DNA of 64,000 nucleotides from Oleiagrimonas sp963817755 (GTDB lineage: Bacteria; Pseudomonadota; Gammaproteobacteria; Xanthomonadales; Rhodanobacteraceae). Positions 47,543 to 58,728 of this stretch are shown here, in pieces; the first letter of the stretch is position 1, and every line of letters starts with the position of its first letter. The translations under genes were made by a program, and so were the position numbers. The notes under the pieces are model-generated. The model searched no databases. It was not told where the DNA came from and saw only the letters and a list, made by a program, of their open reading frames with translations. The stretch spans positions 124,001 to 188,000 of the forward strand of contig CAWFPB010000003.1 in NCBI GenBank assembly GCA_963817755.1, in the 5' to 3' direction.

Positions 47543-48299
47543 TCAGTGCGGCCGAACGATTGAATCGTCGGGCAGGAGCGGGAGCCTTACAACGAACTCG
47601 CTGCCCTCCCGGGGCCGGGGCTGTGGGCTTCCACATGCCCCCCGTGGCTTTCCACCAAGGCGCGGACGACCGCCAGCCCGATGCCCAGTCCGCCGTGCGC
47701 ATGCTCGAGCGCACGGTCATCCTGGGTGAAGAACTCGAAGATGGTCGGCAGGTTGCGCGGCAGCCCATGCCGTCGTCACGCACGCGGATGATGGCCGATC
47801 CATCCTCAAGCGTCAGGGTCAGCGCGATGTGGCCGCCCTCGGGGGTGTACTTGCGCGCATTGTCCAGCAGGTTGTCCATGATCTGGGCCAGTCGCACCGG
47901 GTCGCCGTTCAGCCACACCGGACCGGTCGGCAGCTGCGTGCTCAGGGTTTGTTTCCTGGCCTGCATCATGGGACGCGCCGTGTCCGCGGCCTGCTGGAGC
48001 ACCGCGATCAAGTCGATGCGGCTGCACTCCAGGCGCAGCTTTCCACTCATCAGCAGGGAGCTGTCCAGGAGATCGTCGATCAGTCGGGTCATGCGCGTGA
48101 CCTGGGCTTCGATCACGTTTCCCACCGTGTCGCTGGACGCGGGATGCCGGGGGTCCGGGGGATCCAGAAGACCGGCCGCCATGCGCAATGGCATCAGCGG
48201 ATTGCGCAATTCATGGGCGACCATGGCGACGAACCGGAGCTGCATCTGTTGCGCCGCGAGCGTGTGTTCCTGAGCCTGTTGCGCCTCATGGCCGCGATG
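47543..48299 (-). pseudogene. Histidine kinase part (HisKA-HATPase) of a broken GGDEF-kinase gene
   Basis: Recognisable kinase sequence is spread over several frames: FVAMVAHELRNPLMPL (H box, His in AHELRNP), NLLDNARKYTPEGG (N box), VRDDGMG (G1), then after a lost base at about 47762 PRNLPTIFEFFTQDD and HGGLGIGLAVVRALVESHGG (G2), and after another lost base at about 47610 GSEFVVRLPLLPDDS with a stop at 47543-47545. Upstream, the coiled linker QHLVIAAM and EAQQAQEHTLAAQQ are also in different frames (lost bases near 48285 and 48311). Repaired, it would continue the GGDEF frame as one protein. Four single-base losses point to decay, or to a locally poor assembly. Confidence 0.7.
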
Positions 48300-49182
48300 A
48301 CCAGATGCTGGCGGCTTGACGCAGATCACCCAGTGGCACAGGCTCGGAAGATGCCGCGGAGTCGGATGCGTGCGCTTCGATTTGCGCAATCGGTTCGGAA
48401 CGCATGCCTGGCGCGTTGGATTCCGGGTTCGACAGCAGGGGAGGCGCCCCGGACTCCCGGCGTGACTTGCGGCGGTACATTGCGGTGTCGGCATGGTCGA
48501 TCAGGGCAATGGCATTGTCGCCGTCATCCGGGTAGACGCTGACACCGACGCTGATGGAGATGGTCAGCGCGTGCTTGCCCGAAATGTACCGTTCGGCAAG
48601 GGCATCGATCATCTGCCCAGCCATGCGGTCGGCATCCTCGGACTGGGCGATATCCGGCAGCAACACCAGAAACTCGTCGCCACCGTAGCGACCGATGGTG
48701 TCGGACTTGCGCAGCACCGATCGCAGGCGGCCGACCACCCAGCGCAGGACTTCATCGCCGACCAGATGTCCCAGGTTGTCATTGATCGCCTTGAACTGGT
48801 CGATATCGACAAACAGCAAGCCCAGCCGGTTCTCGTGCCGATCCGCCATGCGGATGGCATTGTTCAGGCGGTCCAGCACCAGCGCACGGTTGGGTACGCC
48901 GGTGACGTTGTCGTGCTGGGCGAGTCGCGCAAGTTCGGCCACCCTGGCCAGGTCCTTGCGCGCGGCCTCGGCGATGGTGTCGGCACGTATGGCCGCTGCC
49001 ACCAGTTTTTCGTTGGCCTGCTGCAGCAAGCTCGCCCGGTCCTCGCCCAGGGCCTGCTTGAGACTGGCCAGTTCACGCCGAGCATCCAGCAGTTGCATGC
49101 GCAGCTCACGAGAATCCTGGTCGAGCTGCTCCAGGGCTTGCTCGGTCGTGGCCTGATGACGATCGCCCGGCGTATCGCTCAT
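48286..49182 (-). CDS. GGDEF diguanylate cyclase domain protein (N-terminal part of the broken hybrid)
   Basis: An intact 298-residue frame: an N-terminal coiled coil (about 10-90; ELRMQLLDARRELASLKQALGED, LLQQANEKLVAAAIRA), then a GGDEF domain (LAQHDNVTGVPNRALVLDRL, FVDIDQFKAINDNLGH, RYGGDEFLVLL, ISVGVSVYP) with the catalytic GGDEF present. No RxxD inhibitory site is seen before it. It would make cyclic di-GMP. The end (ASSEPVPLGDLRQA...) reads into the kinase linker in shifted frames, so this is probably a truncated product of a longer GGDEF-HisKA-HATPase gene. It follows the KaiC-like gene by 21 bp. Confidence 0.8.
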   Translation of the reverse strand: MSDTPGDRHQATTEQALEQLDQDSRELRMQLLDARRELASLKQALGEDRASLLQQANEKLVAAAIRADTIAEAARKDLARVAELARLAQHDNVTGVPNRALVLDRLNNAIRMADRHENRLGLLFVDIDQFKAINDNLGHLVGDEVLRWVVGRLRSVLRKSDTIGRYGGDEFLVLLPDIAQSEDADRMAGQMIDALAERYISGKHALTISISVGVSVYPDDGDNAIALIDHADTAMYRRKSRRESGAPPLLSNPESNAPGMRSEPIAQIEAHASDSAASSEPVPLGDLRQAASIWSSRP

Positions 49183-49203
49183 GACGAATCGACGATGGCA
49201 GTG

Positions 49204-50694
49204 TCAGCCGTCATCGTCGGCTCCAATCGCGGAAGGTGGGTCGTGTCGACGGCGCGTCGGGCGGCCACCCAGAAGGCCTTCGTAATCGGTCAGGGCGCCA
49301 TCGATCTTGATGCCGTCATCATCGATATGGAAAAGGCGCAGGTCCGAAGCATGGGCGCTGCCGCGGATTTTCAGCACGGCCATCATGCGGCGCAGCTGGC
49401 TTTCGACCTCGATGTAGCGTTGCACGATGATGGCGTCGGTCAGGAACGCAGTGCCGTACGGGCTGAAACGCAGTTCGGTGTAGCGGTCTTCCAGCTCCGA
49501 GGTCATCAGGACCGTGACGCCGGTGGCGGCAAGCGCCGAGACCATCTGCGCCAGCGATTCGCGGAAATCCTCGCGGAATGCCGGTGCCAGTGCCAGTTCG
49601 AAGCCCGAGAGCGAGTCGATGACCACGCGGGTGGCGCCAAGGCGCGCCACTTCGTCGATCAGCAACGTGGCGATCTCGTCGACCGACAGGCCGGGCAGCT
49701 GGGTGTCGACCACGCCAATCTGACCGCTCTGGATCAGCTCGGCAATGCGCATGCCGCGGGAATGGTGCGGGCGCTGCTCGAAGGCCGCGATGACGCCGGT
49801 TTCGCCGTTCCGGGCGCCTTCGGCGAGGAACGCGCCGGCCAGGATGCTCTTGCCCGAGCCTGACGGGCCGGCCACCAGCAGCGAGTAGCCGCGCGGCAGG
49901 CCACCATGCATCATCCGGTCCAGCTCGGCCACGCCCATCGAAAGCCGCTCGGCGGTGGGCGAGGGCGACGGAACCCTGGCGGAGGCCGTCGGTGACGGGC
50001 GCGTGAATACACGCAGGCCGGCGTCGCTGATGCGGAACGTATGCAGACCCGGAGAAATCGGCTGGCCGCGCATCTTGGACACTTCCAGCTTGCGGACCAC
50101 CGAATTGCGCTGGATGCTCTGGCGCAGCCAGATCAGGCCGTCGGCCACGGTGAAGATGGGGCTGGGGTTGCTCTCCTCGAAGTATTCGCCGATAAGGAAC
50201 GTGGTGGCGTGCCAGCTGGTCATCAGCATGCCCAGATGCTGCACGAACTGCTGCAGGCTGATGGCGCCGGCGGTTTCGCCTTGGCTGGACAGGATCACCG
50301 AGCGGAACGAATCGACGAAGACCAGGGCCGGCCCGTGCTTCTTCACCTCGGCGACGATCCGGTCCATGACCTGGTTCAGGTCGCCGGTGGTGGTTTCGTC
50401 GGCGAGATTGATGAAATGGATCGAGCGATTGACCTTCGCGGTATCGAAGAAATCGAACTGCTGCTGGTAGCGAAGCATCTTCAGCGGCGGTTCGCCGAGC
50501 ACCGTGAAATACAACGCCTTGCGCGTGTCGCTGGCCAGGGAAAACATCATCTGGTGGGCCAGCGTGGTCTTGCCGCAACCGGGTGGTCCGGCGATGACGT
50601 TGAATGAAAACTCCGGCAGGCCACCGGCCAGGGTCTCGTCCAGTCCGGGGACGCCGGTCGGAAGGCGATTGATGGTGGGTTTGGCCAGACTCAT
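49204..50694 (-). CDS. KaiC-like two-domain RecA-fold ATPase
   Basis: A 496-residue protein with two KaiC domains: Walker A GPPGCGKTTLAHQ (CI) and GPSGSGKSILAGA (CII), each preceded by a typical GVPGLDETLAGGLP or GVAELDRMMHGGLP. Paired catalytic glutamates of cyanobacterial KaiC are altered (TVLGEPPL in CI, AAFEQRPH in CII). The CII phosphorylation pair Ser-Thr aligns with Ala-Phe (TAFLTDAII, about residue 417), so a cyanobacterial-type phosphorylation cycle is doubtful. ATG 50694 (MSLAKPTINRLPTG) fits the family. There is no kaiA or kaiB in the window. It lies in one transcription unit with the GGDEF-kinase gene, suggesting a signalling module. Confidence 0.85.
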   Translation of the reverse strand: MSLAKPTINRLPTGVPGLDETLAGGLPEFSFNVIAGPPGCGKTTLAHQMMFSLASDTRKALYFTVLGEPPLKMLRYQQQFDFFDTAKVNRSIHFINLADETTTGDLNQVMDRIVAEVKKHGPALVFVDSFRSVILSSQGETAGAISLQQFVQHLGMLMTSWHATTFLIGEYFEESNPSPIFTVADGLIWLRQSIQRNSVVRKLEVSKMRGQPISPGLHTFRISDAGLRVFTRPSPTASARVPSPSPTAERLSMGVAELDRMMHGGLPRGYSLLVAGPSGSGKSILAGAFLAEGARNGETGVIAAFEQRPHHSRGMRIAELIQSGQIGVVDTQLPGLSVDEIATLLIDEVARLGATRVVIDSLSGFELALAPAFREDFRESLAQMVSALAATGVTVLMTSELEDRYTELRFSPYGTAFLTDAIIVQRYIEVESQLRRMMAVLKIRGSAHASDLRLFHIDDDGIKIDGALTDYEGLLGGRPTRRRHDPPSAIGADDDG

Positions 50695-50707
50695 GGAGCA
50701 ATATCCT

Positions 50708-51113
50708 TCATGACGTTGCCGCTCGATGGGTGGGTTCCCGACCGAGTGCAGCAGGCGATGGGTGAGCGTGGTACCGATCAGCGTGGCGAGCAGATCCTCG
50801 AAGGTCTGCAGCAATGCGGCATTGGCGGCAAGCGCATCGGCCGGGGTCGCCGTGCGAGCACGGCTTGCAGATGCGCCGGTTCGGCCGATTGCGGGGAATC
50901 GTCGAGCACCGCTTCAAGACACGGGTGCGCGCGCTGGGTGAGATGGATGCTGCGCTTGAACAGCGCCGCGACGCCCGACTGTCCGATGATCGGCGACAGC
51001 ACGCGCCCACCTCGACCAGATCGAAGCGGCAGTCTCGGCGATCCGGTGGCGTCGTCGCAAGCTTTCGCACGGGACGTGAACGCCGCCTGGATACCTTGTG
51101 CGTGAGTCGGCAT
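50708..51113 (-). pseudogene. Small conserved-type gene upstream of kaiC, broken by frameshifts
   Basis: Pieces in different frames: MPTHAQGIQAAF (start at 51113), RKLATTPPDRRD...RFDLVEVGA, then SPIIGQSGVAALFKRSIHLTQRAHPCLEAVL, then AANAALLQTFEDLLATLIGTTLTHRLLHSV, then EPTHRAATS with a TGA at 50708-50710. At least two single-base losses (about 50825 and 50733), and perhaps two more near the N-terminus, must be repaired to give one protein of about 135 residues. I recall similar alpha-helical small proteins beside signalling genes, but no function is known. Confidence 0.5.
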
Positions 51114-51302
51114 CGGTCGTCCATGATCTTGCGCAGGGCGTGTGGAGACCAGTGTACCCCCTATGGGCATGTTCCAGCGTGTTCAACGAAAGGATAAGCC
51201 GCGGTGACAACGCCCGCAATCCCGTTTACCGGCCACCGTAGTGGCAGCCGAAGAGCGCAAGCGTCGTCCGGGCGGATGGGGCGAGGTCCTGCCCGGACAA
51301 AG

Positions 51303-51333
51303 AAAAAGGCCCGGACGTGGATCCGGGCCTTTT
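51303..51333 (-). terminator. Terminator after tRNA-Val
   Basis: A perfect 12-bp inverted repeat (aaaaggcccgga at 51304-51315 and its complement at 51322-51333). On the minus strand it ends in a T-run, just downstream of the tRNA. The region 51114-51302 between it and the broken gene shows no feature. Confidence 0.88.
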
Positions 51334-51341
51334 CGCGAAAC

Positions 51342-51416
51342 TGGTGGGCGGTACAAGGATCGAACTTGTGACACCTGCCGTGTGAAGGCAGTGCTCTACC
51401 GCTGAGCTAACCGCCC
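51342..51416 (-). tRNA. tRNA-Val (anticodon CAC)
   Basis: The reverse strand reads GGGCGGTTAGCTCAGCGG at the 5' end, with the anticodon stem CTGCC/GGCAG and loop TTCACAC (anticodon CAC, GTG codons), the T-loop TTCGATC, and an acceptor 3' strand CCGCCC followed by ACCA with encoded CCA. The length is 75 nt. Confidence 0.97.
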
Positions 51417-51431
51417 GATAGAGAGCGCGAG

Positions 51432-51460
51432 AGTGTACGCAGACCATTGGCCAAGGTCAA
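51432..51460 (-). promoter_or_regulatory. Promoter of tRNA-Val
   Basis: TTGACC (51460-51455) and TACACT (51437-51432) with a 17-bp spacer lie on the minus strand, 15 bp before the tRNA. Confidence 0.8.
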
Positions 51461-51550
51461 TGCCCCGCCGGCGGTGCCCGTCGATCATGGCTGCCCGGGC
51501 ATGCGCAAGCATTGGTACACTTGCGCGATTGTTCCCGCGGCCGGCCCATC

Positions 51551-51894
51551 ATGGAAAGCCTTCACCAACACCTGGTCCATATCCTGCTGGCGCTGAAGGG
51601 GTTCGAGTTCACGACCTGGAAGGTGGTCGGCTACGTCGGCATGGCGCTGTTCACCAGTCGCTGGTTCGTGCAGATGTACTACACCCGCAAGCACCGGCGG
51701 GTGGTGATGCCGATGGCCTTCTGGTGGCTGTCGGTCAGCGGCAGCGTGGTGCTGCTGACGTATTTCATCTTCGGCAAGAACGACTCGGTCGGCATCCTCT
51801 CCAACCTGTTCCCGGTATTCGTGTCGACCTACAACCTGGTGGTGCACACCCGTGACCTGCGCGCGCGCCGCGCGGCCCTGGACGCGAATCCCCC

Positions 51895-51910
<16 letters not shown>
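51551..51910 (+). CDS. LAB_N domain membrane protein
   Basis: A 119-residue inner-membrane protein matching the lipid-A-disaccharide-synthase-like N-terminal (LAB_N) domain: WKVVGYVGMALFTSRWFVQMYYTRKH, MPMAFWWLSVSGSVVLLTYFIFGKNDSVGILSNLFPVFVSTYNL. It has three predicted transmembrane helices. In other bacteria the domain often accompanies lipid glycosyltransferases, but none is next to it here and its function is unproven. The start MESLHQHLVH at 51551 is preferred over 51512. It is convergent with metH, with which it overlaps by 16 bp at the 3' ends. Confidence 0.85.
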
Positions 51911-54734
<2,824 letters not shown>

Positions 54735-54738
<4 letters not shown>

Positions 54739-55820
54739 GCGGCCTCCTCCGGACGGACCGAGCGCGGCGCCTGGTCCTTCACGGCGGCGGCGATGGCCTC
54801 GATGTGCTCGGGCGAGGTGCCGCAGCAGCCGCCGACGATGTCCAGCAGGCCCTCTTCGGCGAAACCGCCAAGCGTGCGTGCCATGTGCGCCGGGGTCTCG
54901 TCGTATTCGCCGAAGGCGTTGGGCAGTCCGGCGTTGGGATGGGTGCTGATGCGGCACTCGGCCAGGTTCGCCAGGGCCTGGATGTGCGGGCGCAGTTCCT
55001 CCGCGCCCAGGGCGCAGTTGAAGCCGATCGACAGCGGCCGGGCGTGGGCCAGGGCGATGTAGAAGGCCTCCGGCGTCTGTCCGGACAGGGTGCGGCCGGA
55101 CTTGTCGGTGATGGTGCCGGAGATCATCAGCGGCAGCCGTCCGCCACGGCGGCGGAACTCGGCGTCGACGGCAAACAGCGCGGCCTTGGCGTTGAGCGTG
55201 TCGAAGATGGTCTCGACCATGATCAGGTCGGCGCCGCCCTCGATCAGGCCGTCCACGGCCTCGGTGTAGTTGTCCACCAGCTCGGCGAAGTCGATGTTGC
55301 GGAATCCCGGGTCGTTGACGTCCGGCGAAATCGAGGCGGTGCGGCTGGTCGGGCCCAGCACGCCGACCGCGAAGCGCGGCCGGGACGGGTCCTTGCGCTC
55401 GGCGGCCGCGCAGGCGGCACGGGCCAGTCTCGCGCCCTCGACGTTGAGCTCGTGGACCAGCGCTTCCATGCGGTAGTCGGACTGGCTCGCGCGCGTGGCG
55501 TTGAAGGTGTTGGTCTCGACCAGGTCCGCGCCGGCGTCCAGGTAGGCGGCGTGTATGCCGCGGATGATGTCCGGCTGCGACAGGCTCAGCAGGTCGTTGT
55601 TGCCCTTCAGTTCGCGTGCACAGTGCTCGTCATGGACGTGGTCGTGGCGTCCGTCGCAGCCGTGCGCGAAGCGTTCGCCGCGGTAGCCGGACTCGTCCAG
55701 CTGGTGGCCCTGCAGCATGGTGCCCATGGCGCCGTCGAGCAGCAGGATGCGTTCGGCGAGCGCGGTTTCGAGCTTTTCTGCCCGTTCGGGGTGAAGCCAG
55801 GGGAGGAGATTCAGGGTCAT
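54735..55820 (-). CDS. metH: Methionine synthase, homocysteine S-methyltransferase part (split MetH)
   Basis: A 361-residue protein equal to the N-terminal homocysteine-binding module of MetH. It has LLDGAMGTMLQ at the start, NDLLSLSQPDIIRGIHAAYLDAGADLVETNTFNA, GFNCALGAEELRP, and the zinc-ligand CCGTSPEHI, giving the Cys/Cys-Cys site that activates homocysteine. It must act with the downstream gene product for methyl transfer from methylcobalamin. The four-base overlap suggests balanced synthesis. I recall the split as normal in this bacterial group, so it is unlikely to be damage. The gap to the regulator gene upstream is 42 bp. Confidence 0.93.
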
Positions 55821-55862
55821 GCGTCCAACAGTCGGATACGTGTTGCTTGGGGAAAGGCGGGG

Positions 55863-56789
55863 TCAGCCGGGTTTGCGTGCCAGCAGGCACAGCACCTCGA
55901 AATGCGGCGGCTTGCGCTCGCGCGAGATGCGTTCGCACTGCGCCACGTCCAGGCCTGCGCGTTCGGCCAGTCCGGCCAGTTCCTCGCTTTTGAAGCCGAG
56001 GTTGCGGTGGCCGAATGGCTCCACCGCGGTCTTGTGGCCGTGCCGGGCCAGGGTGACGGCCAGCAGGCGCCCGCCCGGGCGCAGGGCGCGGGCGGCCTCG
56101 ATCACGGCATCGGCGGGGCGTTCGGCATAGGTCAGGGCGTGCAGCATCAGGACCAGGTCGAAGCGCTCGTTCATGCCCAGCTCGTGCATGTCGCCATGGC
56201 GGACCTCCACGTTCGCGAACGGCTTGAGCCGCTTGCGCGCGGCGGCGGTGACGCGTTCGCTGGCGTCGATGCAGGTGATCGAGCGCGCGTGTGGGGCCAG
56301 CAGTTCGGCGGTCACGCCGTCGCCGGAGGCGATGTCCAGCACGTCGCCGGTCTCCAGCAGCTGCAGCAGCGCGCGGGCCAGGGTTTCCCAGGTGCGGCCG
56401 GGCGAGTAGTGGCGTTCCATGTCGCCGGCCACGGTGTCGGCCCAACCCTGTTCGCGCGCGCGCTGAGCCAGCACCACCGGCAGGTTGCGCACATCGGTGT
56501 CGAGCAGGGCGTCGTCCACGCCCTCGCGCAGGGCGCCCAGCAGGCCGTGCAGGCCGTGGTCGGGGTCGTCGCTGGCACGATAATAGGCCGACACGCCGGC
56601 ACGTCGGTCGCGTACCAGGCCGGCATCCTTGAGTTTGGCCAGGTGGGTGGATACGCGCGGCTGCGCCAACTGCAGGATCGCCGCCAGTTCGGCCACGGTG
56701 AGCTCCTCGCGCTCGAGCAACGCCAGCAGGCGCACGCGGGTCGGGTCCGCGAGCAGGCGCAACAGGCTCGATGCCGTGGACAGGTCCAT
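55863..56789 (-). CDS. ArsR-type HTH regulator fused to SAM-dependent methyltransferase, SahR-like
   Basis: A 308-residue two-domain protein. The winged helix at about 1-90 (LLRLLADPTRVRLLALLEREELTVAELAAILQLAQPRVSTHLAKLKDAGLV) lacks an obvious metal-binding ELCVCDL motif. The class I methyltransferase fold spans about 140-300 (VLDIASGDGVTAELL, ITCIDASERV, FDLVLMLHALTYAERP, LRPGGRLLAV). This architecture upstream of metH matches SahR, the S-adenosylhomocysteine-responsive repressor of methionine-cycle genes in Proteobacteria. The methyltransferase domain would serve as ligand sensor. It probably controls itself and split metH through the palindrome just upstream. Confidence 0.85.
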   Translation of the reverse strand: MDLSTASSLLRLLADPTRVRLLALLEREELTVAELAAILQLAQPRVSTHLAKLKDAGLVRDRRAGVSAYYRASDDPDHGLHGLLGALREGVDDALLDTDVRNLPVVLAQRAREQGWADTVAGDMERHYSPGRTWETLARALLQLLETGDVLDIASGDGVTAELLAPHARSITCIDASERVTAAARKRLKPFANVEVRHGDMHELGMNERFDLVLMLHALTYAERPADAVIEAARALRPGGRLLAVTLARHGHKTAVEPFGHRNLGFKSEELAGLAERAGLDVAQCERISRERKPPHFEVLCLLARKPG

Positions 56790-56799
56790 CGACTACATC

Positions 56800-56818
56800 C
56801 TTTTATCGCGATATAAAG
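56800..56818. promoter_or_regulatory. Candidate SahR operator
   Basis: CTTTTATCGCGATATAAAG is an AT-rich near-palindrome in GC-rich surroundings with a perfect TATCGCGATA core, 10 bp from the regulator's start codon. The position fits autorepression of the regulator-metH transcript. The match to a published SahR motif cannot be checked here. Confidence 0.55.
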
Positions 56819-56888
56819 ATAATGCAAGCGTATGCGGAGCTGCTGGGGGCGTCAAGCTGGCAGGGGGCAGCGCCGTGTCCGGACACGC

Positions 56889-56894
56889 TATAAT
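56889..56894 (+). promoter_or_regulatory. Candidate -10 of the acyl-CoA dehydrogenase gene
   Basis: A perfect TATAAT lies 90 bp before the start. No good -35 is seen at normal spacing, so confidence is modest. Confidence 0.4.
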
Positions 56895-56983
56895 GGTGCG
56901 CTGCAAAGCGTCTGCATCCGGCCGGACGCGCGAACCATACTCTCAGCCACACCACGGCGCCTTCGGGCGACGCAGGAGGATTC

Positions 56984-58147
56984 ATGGATTTCCGCTTTAC
57001 CGACGACCAGCTTTCGATCCAGTCCATCGCCCGCGATTTCGCGACCAAGCGCATCGCGCCGGTGGCCGCCGAGTTTGACGCGTCCGGCGAGTTCCCGCTG
57101 GAGAACATCCGCGAGATGGGCCAGATGGGCCTGATGGGCATCGAGGTACCGACCGAATACGGCGGGGCCGGCATGGATTCGGTGGCCTATTCGCTGGCGA
57201 TGATGGAAATTGCCGCGGCCGATGCCGCGCATTCGACCATCATGTCGGTCAACAACTCGCTGTTCTGCAACGGCATCCTCACCCATGGCACCGAAGAGCA
57301 GAAGCACAAATACGTCCAGGCCATCGCCACCGGTGAGGCCATCGGCGCCTACGCGCTGACCGAGCCACAGTCCGGTTCCGATGCCTCCAACATGCACACC
57401 CGCGCGGTCAAGAGCGAGGACGGCAGCCACTTCGTCATCAACGGCAAGAAGAGCTGGATCACCTCCGGCCCGGTGGCGAAATACATCGTGCTGTTCGCCA
57501 TCACCAAGCCGGGCATCGGGGCCAAGGGCGTGAGCGCCTTCATCATCGACACCGAAGTCGAAGGCTTCCACCGCGGCAAGACCGAGCCCAAGCTGGGCAT
57601 CCGCGCCTCGGCTACCTGCGAGATCGAATTCGAGAACTACAAGTGCCCGGTCGAGAACCTGCTCGGCGAGGAAGGGCAGGGCTTCCGGATCGCCATGGGC
57701 GTGCTCGATGCCGGCCGCATCGGCATCGCCTCGCAGGCCGTGGGCATCGCCCGTGCCGCCTACGAGGCCACGCTGGACTGGTCGCGCGAGCGCAAGGCCT
57801 TCGGCCAGCCCATCGGCACCTTCCAGATGACCCAGTCCAAGATTGCCGACATGAAGTGCAAACTGGATGCGGCCACGCTGCTGACGCTGCGCGCGGCCTG
57901 GGCCAAGGACCAGACCAAGGTCAACGGCGGGCGTTTCGGCAACGAGGCCTCGATGGCCAAGCTGGTGGCCTCCGAGACGGCCATGTGGATCGCCCACCAG
58001 GCGGTGCAGATCCACGGTGGCATGGGCTATTCCAAGGAAATGCCGTTGGAGCGCTATTTCCGCGATGCCAAGATCACCGAGATCTACGAAGGCACCAGCG
58101 AAATCCAGCGCATGGTCATCGCCCGCAACGAGACCGGCTTGCGCTGA
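56984..58147 (+). CDS. Acyl-CoA dehydrogenase (short-chain / short-branched-chain type)
   Basis: A 387-residue FAD enzyme that introduces the 2,3 double bond in acyl-CoA. ACAD signatures are YALTEPQSGSDASNM (substrate and FAD contacts), INGKKSWITSG, RKAFGQPIGTFQMTQ and the HGGMGYSKEMPLERYFRDAKITEIYEGTSEIQR end, with the catalytic Glu369 in YEGTSEIQ, the position used by SCAD-type enzymes. The exact chain length is not predictable. It has AGGAGG just before the ATG at 56984. It is monocistronic. Confidence 0.92.
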   Translation: MDFRFTDDQLSIQSIARDFATKRIAPVAAEFDASGEFPLENIREMGQMGLMGIEVPTEYGGAGMDSVAYSLAMMEIAAADAAHSTIMSVNNSLFCNGILTHGTEEQKHKYVQAIATGEAIGAYALTEPQSGSDASNMHTRAVKSEDGSHFVINGKKSWITSGPVAKYIVLFAITKPGIGAKGVSAFIIDTEVEGFHRGKTEPKLGIRASATCEIEFENYKCPVENLLGEEGQGFRIAMGVLDAGRIGIASQAVGIARAAYEATLDWSRERKAFGQPIGTFQMTQSKIADMKCKLDAATLLTLRAAWAKDQTKVNGGRFGNEASMAKLVASETAMWIAHQAVQIHGGMGYSKEMPLERYFRDAKITEIYEGTSEIQRMVIARNETGLR

Positions 58148-58329
58148 ATCACGGAATTCGCGCCTCTGGCGGCTGCCGGGCAGTCGCCAGCGGCGTCGTT
58201 TTGCGCGACAATACCCCTTTCGTTCATCGCCGCCGCAAGGCGGATCCGTTCCAGTCCGGCCAAGCTGGCGGCGTGCCGCCTTTGCCACTACAATGCGCCG
58301 GATTCATTCCCTCGGGAGGTCATTAGCAC

Positions 58330-58569
58330 ATGAGCACCATTGAAGAGCGCGTCAAGAAGATCGTTGTGGAACAACTTGGCGTGAAGGAAGACGAGGTCAC
58401 CTCGAGCGCATCGTTCGTGGACGACCTGGGTGCCGATTCCCTGGACACCGTCGAGCTGGTCATGGCGCTCGAGGAAGAGTTCGAGACGGAAATTCCCGAC
58501 GAGGAAGCCGAGAAGATCACCACGGTGCAGCAGGCAGTCGACTACATCCAGGCGCACGTCAAGTCCTGA
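58330..58569 (+). CDS. acpP: Acyl carrier protein
   Basis: A 79-residue acidic ACP with the phosphopantetheine site Ser37 in GADSLDTVELVMALEEEF. It carries growing acyl chains for FabB, FabF and lipid A synthesis. GGGAGG lies upstream of the ATG. fabF follows, but a hairpin terminator sits in the gap, so ACP is likely made in excess. Confidence 0.98.
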   Translation: MSTIEERVKKIVVEQLGVKEDEVTSSASFVDDLGADSLDTVELVMALEEEFETEIPDEEAEKITTVQQAVDYIQAHVKS

Positions 58570-58635
58570 TGCAGCCGATCCGGTGCAGGTGCGCCCCGAT
58601 GGCGCGCCTCCCGGCTTCGAGCCGAAATACGTACT

Positions 58636-58665
58636 CAAACTGCGCCGTTCGGCGCAGTTTGTGTT
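58636..58665 (+). terminator. Terminator or attenuator between acpP and fabF
   Basis: A perfect 11-bp stem (caaactgcgcc at 58636-58646 with 58651-58661), a GTTC loop, then the T-rich GTGTTT. The weak T-tract suggests partial termination. Confidence 0.7.
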
Positions 58666-58728
58666 TGCGACTCCGGTAACGTGCTTCGGCGTATGGTTGC
58701 GCCGGACGGCCCAATACGGAACACGAGC

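Noticed and set aside
55821..55862. Cobalamin or SAM riboswitch before metH
   Set aside because: Only 42 bp separate the regulator and the first metH gene, too short for either riboswitch, and no B12-box is seen upstream of the regulator.
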